From: Alteromonas sp. KUL49
GTDB taxonomy: Bacteria; Pseudomonadota; Gammaproteobacteria; Enterobacterales; Alteromonadaceae
Length of the DNA stretch: 64,000 bases
Assembly: GCF_006538345.1 (NCBI RefSeq)
Contig: NZ_BJKL01000001.1
Coordinates: forward strand, 310,001-374,000
Direction: 5' to 3'
In this document: piece by piece, positions 56,863-64,000 of the stretch
Layout: each line of letters begins with the position of its first letter
How positions within the stretch are numbered: the first letter of the stretch is position 1
Program-made: the position numbers and the translations under genes
Notes under the pieces: generated by a model
Database searches by the model: none
What the model was told of the DNA's origin: nothing
The model's input: only the letters and a program-made list of their open reading frames with translations

Positions 56863-58085
56863 TATTGGCTTGCCTCTACCTGAACGAATAGCTTTTGGAG
56901 TTCCATCATGGCCCGCCCATTGTGATAGGGCGCCTTCCAGAATCCAGCTTTATAGATTTGCTCTGCACTGTTTTGGTCACACTTAGCAACCCAATGCCAT
57001 TCACCGTGTTCTTTGTCCATATGTTGGTGTTGGATAAACTCCCAAATTTTAATGCACAGTTGAAAATAGCGTGGGTCAGAGGTGAGAGCATAAGCATTCA
57101 TGAAACCAACCAAGGCCTCTGCCTGGACCCACCAATAGCTTTTTTCATCTTTGTGACCAGAAGAAAAGTCATAGTCATCACAAACCTGTCCATTGCTACC
57201 AATAGCTTCGTTGGCACAGACTTCTGCCATTTTAATGCTCACGTCCTTAACTTGTTCGGTCACTGACGCATCGCCAAGTACAAGCGCAGCTTCCCAGAGT
57301 AGCCAGCTGGCTTCAATATCGTGACCAAAAGAATAGGTTTGAGACTTGTCTTCCCAGTCCATCTCAAAAAATAGTTTTAGGTGGTGTGTTTCATCACATA
57401 CTACGCGATCCAAGAAAACACTCAGCACATGTCTAAACGCTTCTTCAACTTGGGGTGTTGGATTGACTTTGTACAATGCCGTATATGCTTCCAATACATG
57501 CAACAAGGTGTTCATGGATTTAGGCAAGTTTAAATCTTTATCGCTGAGTCTATAGTCAGAAATAGGAAGCCATCGCCTATCACACGCTTCGACGTAGCCA
57601 CCTGATTCATGGTCTCTGGCATGCTTCTCAACAAAACCAAAGCACGACATAGCAATAGCCAGTGCATTTGGGTCTCCGGTAAGGTGGTAGTAGCTACACA
57701 AAGCATAAATGCCGAAGGACTGGGCGTAAGTTTGCTTTTTGCCATCCGCAACTTCACCCGTTGGTGCTACACTCCAAACCAGCCCGCCGTACTCACTGTC
57801 GACGAGATTGTCTAATAGCCAGTTGTAGCTTCGTTTGGCTTGCTGAAGATGTTCAGCCTCGCCAGATTGACCGGCAAGTTCACTGAAGAACCACAAAATA
57901 CGCGTGTTTAAAACACAACCCTTTTCCGCGGTGTGATTTGGTTTACCAAAAAAGTCTACCTCGCCGACAAAGCCACCATTGAACTTGTCTAACGCTCTCG
58001 ACTGCCACCACTCACTAATGCTTGATAGCTCGTGGCTAATACTTTGCCTGTTGAATGAGGAAAGCTGTAGTTTTTCCGCTTCCAT
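56862..58085 (-). CDS. AGE-family disaccharide epimerase: cellobiose/mannobiose 2-epimerase
   Basis: About 407 residues with the (alpha/alpha)6 barrel. Signatures of the cellobiose 2-epimerase branch: NTLLHVLEAYTALY, SFGHDIEASWLLWEA, SYWWVQAEALVGF and KAPYHNGRAMME, with the three His that bind and catalyse. It turns beta-1,4-mannobiose into 4-O-beta-mannosylglucose. No signal peptide; cytoplasmic. It follows the GH130 phosphorylase with a TGATG overlap (ATG 58085; a GTG at 58088 is also possible) and precedes the mannanase with a TAATG overlap, so the three are translationally coupled. Confidence 0.92.
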   Translation of the reverse strand: MEAEKLQLSSFNRQSISHELSSISEWWQSRALDKFNGGFVGEVDFFGKPNHTAEKGCVLNTRILWFFSELAGQSGEAEHLQQAKRSYNWLLDNLVDSEYGGLVWSVAPTGEVADGKKQTYAQSFGIYALCSYYHLTGDPNALAIAMSCFGFVEKHARDHESGGYVEACDRRWLPISDYRLSDKDLNLPKSMNTLLHVLEAYTALYKVNPTPQVEEAFRHVLSVFLDRVVCDETHHLKLFFEMDWEDKSQTYSFGHDIEASWLLWEAALVLGDASVTEQVKDVSIKMAEVCANEAIGSNGQVCDDYDFSSGHKDEKSYWWVQAEALVGFMNAYALTSDPRYFQLCIKIWEFIQHQHMDKEHGEWHWVAKCDQNSAEQIYKAGFWKAPYHNGRAMMELQKLFVQVEASQ

Positions 58086-59263
58086 CACATCACCTTTAGG
58101 TTTTTGTCGATTAACGCGTTAATCGTTTGAACTGAGGCTGCTGAACGCAATCCGTCTTCAGGCGTGTTAACGCAATAGTCGATAAGTTGTTCTATCGATG
58201 ATGTAGCCACATGTACGCGGGTATCTGAGCTGGCATAGTATATGAATACTTCGTCGTTGCTATTGGCTATCCAGCCGTTACAAAAGGCAACATTACTTAC
58301 GTCACCGACGCGCTCCTCCCCTTCAGGCCCAATAAATAAACCACCTGGCTTGTGAGTGATTTTCCACGGCTCATGCAAATCAGTCATGAACATGTACAGA
58401 ACATAACGAAGGCCTGCTGCCGTATTACGCACACCATGAGCGAGATGCAGCCACCCTTTATTGGTTTTTATTGGTGCTGGACCTTGTCCATTTTTGAGCT
58501 CAGAAATGGTGTGGTAAACCTTGTTGTCTATGATCAGTTCCTTTTCAACATGGGCATTTTCCATAGAGTCAGTTAAACCCCAGCCAATACCACCGCCGCC
58601 GCCAACACTGATAAAACCGTCTTGTGGACGAGTGTAGAGGGCGTATTTACCGTCTACAAATTCTGGGTGTAATACCACATTGCGCTGTTGTCCACTGTGT
58701 GTGATAAGGTCGGGTAGGCGCTCCCAAGTCACTAAGTCTTTTGTTCGAGCAATACCACATTGGGCCACAGCAGCAGATGTATCGTCAGGTTGGGTATGAT
58801 CTTTTCGCTCGGTACAAAATAGTCCGTAAATCCAACCGTCTTCATGCTGGGTAAGGCGCATATCATACACGTTAGTGTCTGGTTCATCGGTTTCTGGCAT
58901 GGTGACCGGCTTGTCCCAAAATTTAAATCCGTCTACGCCGTTTTCGCTTTCGGCTACGGCGAAATATGATTTGCGGTCACTCCCTTCAACGCGAACCACA
59001 AGTACGTAGCGTCCTTCAAAAAATATTGCGCCGGCATTGAGTGTGGCGTTTACGCCAATTCTCTCCATCAGCAACGGGTTGGTATTAGGATCAAAATCAT
59101 AACGCCAGGTCAGTGGAATATGCTTTGCAGTAATCACTGGGTTTTCCCAACGTTGATAAATGCCGTTGCCTAATTCTTCTGCCTTGTTTTGCTTCAAAAT
59201 CAAATTGTCGAAGCTAGTTTCGATGCGCTTCTTTCTGTCGATAAATGAGTGTTCTGCTGTCAT
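58085..59263 (-). CDS. GH130 4-O-beta-D-mannosyl-D-glucose phosphorylase
   Basis: A 392-residue cytoplasmic phosphorylase that splits mannosyl-glucose with phosphate to mannose-1-phosphate and glucose. It follows the Bacteroides fragilis MGP (GH130_1) type throughout: [52 protein letters not shown] with the catalytic Asp134, [47 protein letters not shown] and [19 protein letters not shown]. Second gene of the mannan operon, 34 bases after the symporter and coupled to the epimerase. Confidence 0.96.
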   Translation of the reverse strand: MTAEHSFIDRKKRIETSFDNLILKQNKAEELGNGIYQRWENPVITAKHIPLTWRYDFDPNTNPLLMERIGVNATLNAGAIFFEGRYVLVVRVEGSDRKSYFAVAESENGVDGFKFWDKPVTMPETDEPDTNVYDMRLTQHEDGWIYGLFCTERKDHTQPDDTSAAVAQCGIARTKDLVTWERLPDLITHSGQQRNVVLHPEFVDGKYALYTRPQDGFISVGGGGGIGWGLTDSMENAHVEKELIIDNKVYHTISELKNGQGPAPIKTNKGWLHLAHGVRNTAAGLRYVLYMFMTDLHEPWKITHKPGGLFIGPEGEERVGDVSNVAFCNGWIANSNDEVFIYYASSDTRVHVATSSIEQLIDYCVNTPEDGLRSAASVQTINALIDKNLKVM

Positions 59264-59297
59264 AAAAAATACTCTAATAAGGTTGAGAATCTGGTTG

Positions 59298-61124
59298 TTA
59301 ATGTGCTTTTGAACAAGCTGGGTAATCTTCCATTTTGTCCCACCAGAAAAACTTCAGATAAATGGAGGTTAGAACGATAACGATCATGCTAAGGGCAAAC
59401 GGTTGCCACTGCTGAATCACCATAAATATGGGGGCTGCAGCTAGGCTTGTATGCCATATCAAACCAACAAATACGTTGCATAGGTCCCGTACCATGTCCT
59501 TGTTGATCACGAGGTTTTCATCTTCTTCTTGCAGTGCTTTGATAACCGGTGCCCAGAAACCCCAAGGGCGAGTTTTTAGGTAAAAGTTTTTGAGCGTAGC
59601 CATGTCATCAGGCGGCGTAAGTAAGCTCACTGCGACACAGGCGGTTAAGCAAATGCCGAACAAGATAGGAAATCCGAAGAGTGGGGATATATCGGTAAAC
59701 ATCATAGGTACTGCAACTAGCAAGCCTGCCACCATACCCGCGAAATAACCCATGCCGGTGAATCTCCACCAATACCATTTGAGTAGATTTGAGGCGGTAT
59801 AACCACCATAAAGGGCCGACACCAACCACATAATGATGCTATTGAGCGACGGTACAAATAGGCCAATAGCGGTACCGGCCACAATGAAAAAGGCTGATAC
59901 AGCATAACTGAGGTGTACGTAGTGTTTTTCGTCGGCGTCTTTCTTCATGTAGCGACGATAGATATCGTTAACTACATAAGCTGGCGCTGAGTTTGTGGTT
60001 GCTGCAAACGTCGACATGAAGGTAGCGAGTAAGCCAGCGACGACCAAGCCCAATAGACCCGCAGGAATAAAGTTAGCGAGTGCGAAGGGGAGAATTTGCT
60101 CGAAGTCCACATCAGGCCCCATGGCTTGAAGTTCGGGCATGAAATACACCAACGCAAGTACAGTAAGGCCAGTTATCATCATGTATCTGGGAAACAACAA
60201 CACAACGCTAACAAACCAACTCATTTTTGCTGCGTCCGTAGGAGATTTTGAAGACAGAACTCTTTGCATGTCGAAGTTAGGTGCTGGTCCTGCCATGCTT
60301 TGTAGAATGCCTTTGAACAACACAAGCATCATGAATATGGAGAACAAACTCCAACCATCCGTCTGTATTTGTTTGTTTGCCTCATCCAAAATACCCGACC
60401 AATCTAGGTCTACATACCAACCGAAGCTGAGCTTGTCCCAACCCTCTGGAGTGACTTTGGCAAGCATTTCTGGCGACACTTGTTGCATGGCAATAATACC
60501 AATGGCGATACAAGCGAAGGTCATTATTACGAACTGAAGAACCTCGGTGAATACCACGCTGACCATGCCACCTTTTATCACGTAGAGTCCGGTCAAAAAG
60601 GTTAGGATTAAGCCGTAGATAATTTCATTGGTACGAGGGTCAGCGTGAAGCTCCCAAGGTAGGAATACCGCTGCAAATTTACCAATTCCCGCGAAACCGT
60701 AGGCCAGAAAGCCGAGCACACTGAGTAGGGCAAAAAGCACCACAATAAGATGGCTATAGGTTGCTCCTTTACCTTGACCAAAGCGGAAAGTAATCCACTC
60801 AGCACCTGTCATTACCCCAGAACGTCTCAACCAAATCGAAAGAAATACCATCAAAAATATCTGGTTAAAGCTTGGCCATAGCCAGGGGATAAAAACGCTC
60901 TTTAATCCATAAATGAATAGCAAATACACCATCCACATGGTGCCGCTGATATCAAACATGCCTGAAGCATTAGAAAGGCCTAAAAAAGGCCATGAAATAG
61001 AATTTCCACCTAAAAAATACCCTTTTGAGTCTTTTTGAGACGCTCTGGAGACATAAATTCCAAGCCCTACTACGGCAAGGAAATACAGCCCAATAATGAA
61101 TATGTCGATGTTGGTTAAGCTCAT
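59298..61124 (-). CDS. Sodium:solute symporter (SSS family), probable manno-oligosaccharide importer
   Basis: A 608-residue inner-membrane protein with about 14 helices. SSS features: [33 protein letters not shown] at the N-terminus, [34 protein letters not shown] (Na+ site region). It heads the operon with GH130, epimerase and mannanase, so mannobiose or mannose is the inferred substrate; the family has many substrates. The LacI operator TGAACCGGTTCA lies 67 bases upstream of its start. Confidence 0.9.
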   Translation of the reverse strand: MSLTNIDIFIIGLYFLAVVGLGIYVSRASQKDSKGYFLGGNSISWPFLGLSNASGMFDISGTMWMVYLLFIYGLKSVFIPWLWPSFNQIFLMVFLSIWLRRSGVMTGAEWITFRFGQGKGATYSHLIVVLFALLSVLGFLAYGFAGIGKFAAVFLPWELHADPRTNEIIYGLILTFLTGLYVIKGGMVSVVFTEVLQFVIMTFACIAIGIIAMQQVSPEMLAKVTPEGWDKLSFGWYVDLDWSGILDEANKQIQTDGWSLFSIFMMLVLFKGILQSMAGPAPNFDMQRVLSSKSPTDAAKMSWFVSVVLLFPRYMMITGLTVLALVYFMPELQAMGPDVDFEQILPFALANFIPAGLLGLVVAGLLATFMSTFAATTNSAPAYVVNDIYRRYMKKDADEKHYVHLSYAVSAFFIVAGTAIGLFVPSLNSIIMWLVSALYGGYTASNLLKWYWWRFTGMGYFAGMVAGLLVAVPMMFTDISPLFGFPILFGICLTACVAVSLLTPPDDMATLKNFYLKTRPWGFWAPVIKALQEEDENLVINKDMVRDLCNVFVGLIWHTSLAAAPIFMVIQQWQPFALSMIVIVLTSIYLKFFWWDKMEDYPACSKAH

Positions 61125-61190
61125 GCGTTAACGTCCTAGCGTTCACACTTAGAAAAGGATGATTGAATGTAACATGTTAATAACATAAAG

Positions 61191-61202
61191 TGAACCGGTT
61201 CA
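61191..61202. promoter_or_regulatory. LacI-type operator before the symporter operon
   Basis: Perfect 12-bp palindrome TGAACCGGTTCA with a central CG, the normal LacI/GalR-family layout, in the 263-base region between the divergent symporter and lacI-type genes. The same sequence recurs at 62399-62410. Confidence 0.85.
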
Positions 61203-61387
61203 TTTATCAAGTTGAATTTTGTTTTAGCCACAAATTTTATAGTTAAAGGTGTGACTTCGAATGGAATTTATTATTGAAAGTAGTGTAAATATGAACCCGT
61301 ATCATTATTTTCGTAAAAATGTTTGGTAATGTGGTAAATTCAGTACTAGAACAACAAAGATAAACACTGGTTAAGGAGCGAATTCTA

Positions 61388-62380
61388 GTGGCCACCATTC
61401 GCGATGTTGCAAAAGAAGCAGGACTCTCTACAGGTACTATTTCTAAGGCGCTTAGTCACCCTGAAAAAGTGACAAAAAAGAACTTAGTTAAAATAGAAGC
61501 TGCCATCAAAAAGCTAAACTATAAGCCAAACATGCTGGCGCAAAAGTTCAGAAGTAAGCAGTCAAACACGATTGTGGTGATGGTTCCAGATATTGCTAAC
61601 CTCTTCTTTGCAAAAGTGATAAGTGGTATTGAGTCAGTTGCTCAACAAGAGGGATACAACGTATTACTCGGTGATACAAAAGACTCTGCAGACCGGGAAA
61701 AAGACTTTATCAGAATGGTTGAAACACGTCTGGCAGATGGTTTAGTTAACCTTCGTCCCTATAAAGCGTCAGATTCTCTACTACCCAAAAAAGGCGTTCC
61801 TGCGGTGAATGCGAGTAGTAGTATCCATACGCCCTATTGCTCGGTGAGAATTGATAATGTTGGCGCGGCTGAAAAAGTGGTCAACCATCTGATTAGCCTG
61901 GGTCACAAGAAAATCGGCGTAATATCCGGTTTAGCAGATAACCCTCACTCAGTGGACCGGATGCAGGGCTACAAACAAGCACTTGCAAAAGCTAATATTG
62001 ATTTCGACCCGCAGATTGTTATCGAAGGTGATTTTAATTATTGGTCTGGCTTAAGTGCCGCTGAACAGTTCTGCCAAATGAAGGATAGGCCCACCGCAAT
62101 TTTTTGTATGAACGATGAAATGGCCATTGCAGCCATGCGTGGCTTTATTGATAAAGGCCTTGAAATCCCCGGAGATATCTCGATAACGGGGTTCGACGAT
62201 ATGGACGTTTCCAAGTACGTTGTTCCTACACTAACCACGGTTTCTCAGCCCGCGGAGAAAATGGGTGAACGTTCAGCAGAACTCCTTTTCAATATGATCC
62301 AAGATAAACCTATACTTGTCGACGACCACATCTTGCCGTACGAATTTGTGATCAGAGAGAGTACTGCACCTCCGAGGTAA
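61388..62380 (+). CDS. LacI-family transcriptional regulator of mannan utilisation
   Basis: A 330-residue repressor. N-terminal helix-turn-helix and hinge (TIRDVAKEAGLSTGTISKALSHPEKVTKKNLVKIEAAIKKLNYKPNMLAQKF), then a periplasmic-binding-protein-like sensor domain (VVMVPDIANLFFAKVISGIE; ISITGFDDMDVSKYVVPTLTTVSQP). The GTG start has AAGGAG 9 bases upstream. Divergent from the symporter operon and followed by the isomerase gene; one operator copy lies on each side, so it probably represses both flanking units and perhaps itself. The effector is likely mannose, mannobiose or a phosphorylated product. Confidence 0.94.
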   Translation: MATIRDVAKEAGLSTGTISKALSHPEKVTKKNLVKIEAAIKKLNYKPNMLAQKFRSKQSNTIVVMVPDIANLFFAKVISGIESVAQQEGYNVLLGDTKDSADREKDFIRMVETRLADGLVNLRPYKASDSLLPKKGVPAVNASSSIHTPYCSVRIDNVGAAEKVVNHLISLGHKKIGVISGLADNPHSVDRMQGYKQALAKANIDFDPQIVIEGDFNYWSGLSAAEQFCQMKDRPTAIFCMNDEMAIAAMRGFIDKGLEIPGDISITGFDDMDVSKYVVPTLTTVSQPAEKMGERSAELLFNMIQDKPILVDDHILPYEFVIRESTAPPR

Positions 62381-62398
62381 AATATTATTAACAAAAAT

Positions 62399-62410
62399 TG
62401 AACCGGTTCA
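62399..62410. promoter_or_regulatory. LacI-type operator before the mannose isomerase gene
   Basis: Second exact copy of TGAACCGGTTCA, 19 bases after the regulator stop and 50 before the isomerase start. Its presence implies a separate promoter for the isomerase-sulfatase unit. Confidence 0.85.
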
Positions 62411-62459
62411 TTTTTTATGTATGATAGTACACATTCAGTACGATTGTGGGTAACATCAA

Positions 62460-63620
62460 ATGGTTCAATTGGCCGAAAAGTTCAACGCAGACTTAATGCG
62501 TTCGGTTTACAAGTATGATCAGTGGCTCAAAGAAGAGGTTGTTCCTCATTGGGTTGAAAGTGGTTTTTCCGATAATGGTGCTGCTATTGAGCGTTTTCTC
62601 GAAAATGGTGAGCCAGACATTTATGCGAACAAGCGTATTCGTGTGCAGGCAAGGCAGATGTTCTCATTTTCCTACGCACAGCACCATGGATGGATAAGCA
62701 ATGGTCCGGCGCTTGTTCAAAAAATAGAGAGTTTTCTGACTGCCAAGACGGATAGCCAGATCCCCGGGTTTTATCCTCACGCACTAGATGCGTCAGATAC
62801 GGTTATTCTTCCCCACCGAGATTTATACGATTGTGCATTTTTCTTACTCGCTTATGGCTGGCGTTATCACGTATTTAACGACCTTAATGCGCTAAACAAC
62901 GCAGAGCGGCTTATCAGTCAGATTGAGTTGCAGCTCAAAGGCCTTAAAAGTGGCTGGGATGAAGGCACGATAGAAACCAGTGTACGTCGACAGAATCCAC
63001 ACATGCATTTGTTCGAAGCCTTTTTGACTTTGTATCAATTCACCAAAGATGGTCGATGGTTAGCCTATGCTGGAGAGATGTTCAGCTTGTTTGAAACTGT
63101 ATTTTTTGATGCAGATAACAAGGTAGTTCGAGAATTCTTCAACGCGGATTGGAAGCTAAATGCCTACAAAGGGCATATCGTAGAGCCTGGTCACATGATG
63201 GAGTGGATTTGGTTGCTGATGCAATATCACAAGTTCACTAAAAAACCAGTCTTGCACTACTGCACAGCATTGTACCAGCAAGTCATCCAGATTGGTGTTG
63301 ATGAAGATGCCTGTGTGCTTTTTGATGAGGTATCGCCAACAGGAGAGATACTCAAGGCGACTAAACGTTGCTGGCCAATGACAGAGTGGGTCAAAGCGGC
63401 GTTGGCCTTGTCTAAAGCAGGGGATACCAGTTTTGATTATGAGAGTCATGCCGCGTGGGCGCTTAACGTGTTGCTAACTAAGTATAGAAATACTCAAAAC
63501 CCTGCACTGTATATCGATCAGTTGGGGGCTGATAATCAACCGCTTGAGTCTCAAGCACCAGCGAGTACGCTTTATCACTTGCTAATGGCACATGCTGAGG
63601 CCTTGAGTTATGTGGGATAA
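62460..63620 (+). CDS. AGE-family mannose isomerase / epimerase
   Basis: A 386-residue (alpha/alpha)6-barrel protein of the YihS/ManI branch, distinct from the epimerase at 56862-58085. Key segments: RIRVQARQMFSFSYA, HALDASDTVILPHRDLYDCAFFLLAY, VRRQNPHMHLFEAFL and VEPGHMMEWIWLLMQ with the catalytic His pair, and KRCWPMTEWVKAAL. Likely reaction: mannose to fructose (or 2-epimerisation to glucose). Cytoplasmic. The ATG was taken; its last 11 bases overlap the sulfatase gene. Confidence 0.9.
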   Translation: MVQLAEKFNADLMRSVYKYDQWLKEEVVPHWVESGFSDNGAAIERFLENGEPDIYANKRIRVQARQMFSFSYAQHHGWISNGPALVQKIESFLTAKTDSQIPGFYPHALDASDTVILPHRDLYDCAFFLLAYGWRYHVFNDLNALNNAERLISQIELQLKGLKSGWDEGTIETSVRRQNPHMHLFEAFLTLYQFTKDGRWLAYAGEMFSLFETVFFDADNKVVREFFNADWKLNAYKGHIVEPGHMMEWIWLLMQYHKFTKKPVLHYCTALYQQVIQIGVDEDACVLFDEVSPTGEILKATKRCWPMTEWVKAALALSKAGDTSFDYESHAAWALNVLLTKYRNTQNPALYIDQLGADNQPLESQAPASTLYHLLMAHAEALSYVG

Positions 63621-64000
63621 ATACAAAATATACGCCGTTATTGTGGGTATGCTCGCTCTGGCGAGTTTTCAAACATTGGCAGAGCCAACACTCGAAAAAC
63701 CCAATATTTTGATCATTATGGCAGATGATCTTGGGCATGATGATTTGTCTTTTCACGATCATCCGTCCATTGAAACGCCACACTTAGACGCCCTCGCTTC
63801 TCAATCGGTGAGGTTTTCTGATTTTACTGTTACGCCAGTATGCGCTACTACCAGAGCGGCTTTACTTACGGGGCGACACCCCTATAAAACTGGCGTTTCA
63901 GGTGTACATGGTGGTCGAGATTTTTTGAGCAAAGACGAATTACTCATGTCTGACTATCTTCGCGCCGAAGGATATCGCGCCGGCACGTGGGGAAAGTGGC
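63610..64000 (+). CDS. Sulfatase, secreted, 3'-truncated by the window edge
   Basis: The first 130 codons of a type I sulfatase. Signal peptide ending TLA, then PNILIIMADDLGHDDLSFH with the metal-binding Asp pair, and the formylglycine motif VCATTRAALLTGRHP. The motif reads C-A-T-T-R where the usual form is C-x-P-x-R, so Cys and Arg are kept but Pro is Thr. The end (GYRAGTWGKW) is the conserved stretch that follows. It starts inside the end of the isomerase gene, so it is co-transcribed under the LacI operator. This points to a sulfated glycan as the true substrate of the locus. Confidence 0.93.
   Translation, partial: MWDKYKIYAVIVGMLALASFQTLAEPTLEKPNILIIMADDLGHDDLSFHDHPSIETPHLDALASQSVRFSDFTVTPVCATTRAALLTGRHPYKTGVSGVHGGRDFLSKDELLMSDYLRAEGYRAGTWGKW

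Noticed and set aside
60139..60537. 132-residue open frame opposite the symporter gene
   Set aside because: Overlaps conserved SSS helices, no start context; antisense shadow.
61170..61179. Palindrome TAACATGTTA near the symporter promoter as a second operator
   Set aside because: Short, AT-rich and not found again before the isomerase gene, unlike TGAACCGGTTCA; more likely chance or part of the promoter.

Overview
The window looks like chromosomal DNA of a marine, polysaccharide-degrading gammaproteobacterium of the Alteromonadales (Alteromonas/Glaciecola/Paraglaciecola type). This is inferred from gene content: split proton-translocating transhydrogenase, SpeA, a glmU/glmS locus with an internal DeoR-type regulator, several TonB-dependent receptors, the halogenase/SapC/DUF6445 module, DUF3718, and many carbohydrate-active enzymes. 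No rRNA, tRNA, insertion sequence, phage gene or CRISPR array was recognised.

Layout. 1-998: 3' part of a GH10 endoxylanase. 1417-4266: pntAA-pntAB-pntB. 4459-6939: small hypothetical gene and speA. 6941-8089: serine hydrolase, convergent with speA. 8289-11040: alkylation-repair operon (Ada-AlkA fusion, Ogt, EamA exporter). 11030-12451: CACHE/GGDEF protein with a degenerate GGDEF motif. 12690-17917: amino-sugar block glmU, Gfo/Idh oxidoreductase, DeoR/GlmR-type regulator, glmS. 18126-20966: triple-repeat secreted protein with a PEP-CTERM-like tail, and a GGDEF/EAL protein. 21127-32153: mixed enzymes (ThuA-like, amidase, deiodinase-like nitroreductase, LytTR regulator, LACTB-like hydrolase, isoaspartyl peptidase, AraC regulator, small secreted protein, gamma-glutamyltransferase).

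32236-46970 is a polysaccharide-uptake region: a BNR_4/DUF1961 lipoprotein resembling ulvan lyases, an MFS sugar porter, FecI/FecR-type regulators beside an STN-bearing TonB receptor, and a second operon of a paralogous TonB receptor, a flavin-dependent halogenase homologue, SapC and a DUF6445 protein. 47549-54142 holds a double-DUF3718 protein, a DUF5694/TraB-like protein, a solute-binding protein, an amidohydrolase lipoprotein and two outer-membrane beta-barrel proteins.

54165-64000 is a coherent beta-mannan utilisation locus. The minus-strand operon is SSS symporter, GH130 mannosylglucose phosphorylase, cellobiose/mannobiose 2-epimerase and a secreted two-domain GH5 mannanase. Divergent to it are a LacI regulator, a mannose isomerase-type AGE protein and a sulfatase cut off by the window end. 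Two identical palindromes TGAACCGGTTCA, one before the symporter and one before the isomerase, are the probable operators. In the inferred pathway the mannanase releases mannobiose, the symporter imports it, the epimerase makes mannosylglucose, GH130 splits it to mannose-1-phosphate and glucose, and the isomerase feeds free mannose to fructose. The mannanase is interrupted near its 5' end by a frameshift in a T6 run.
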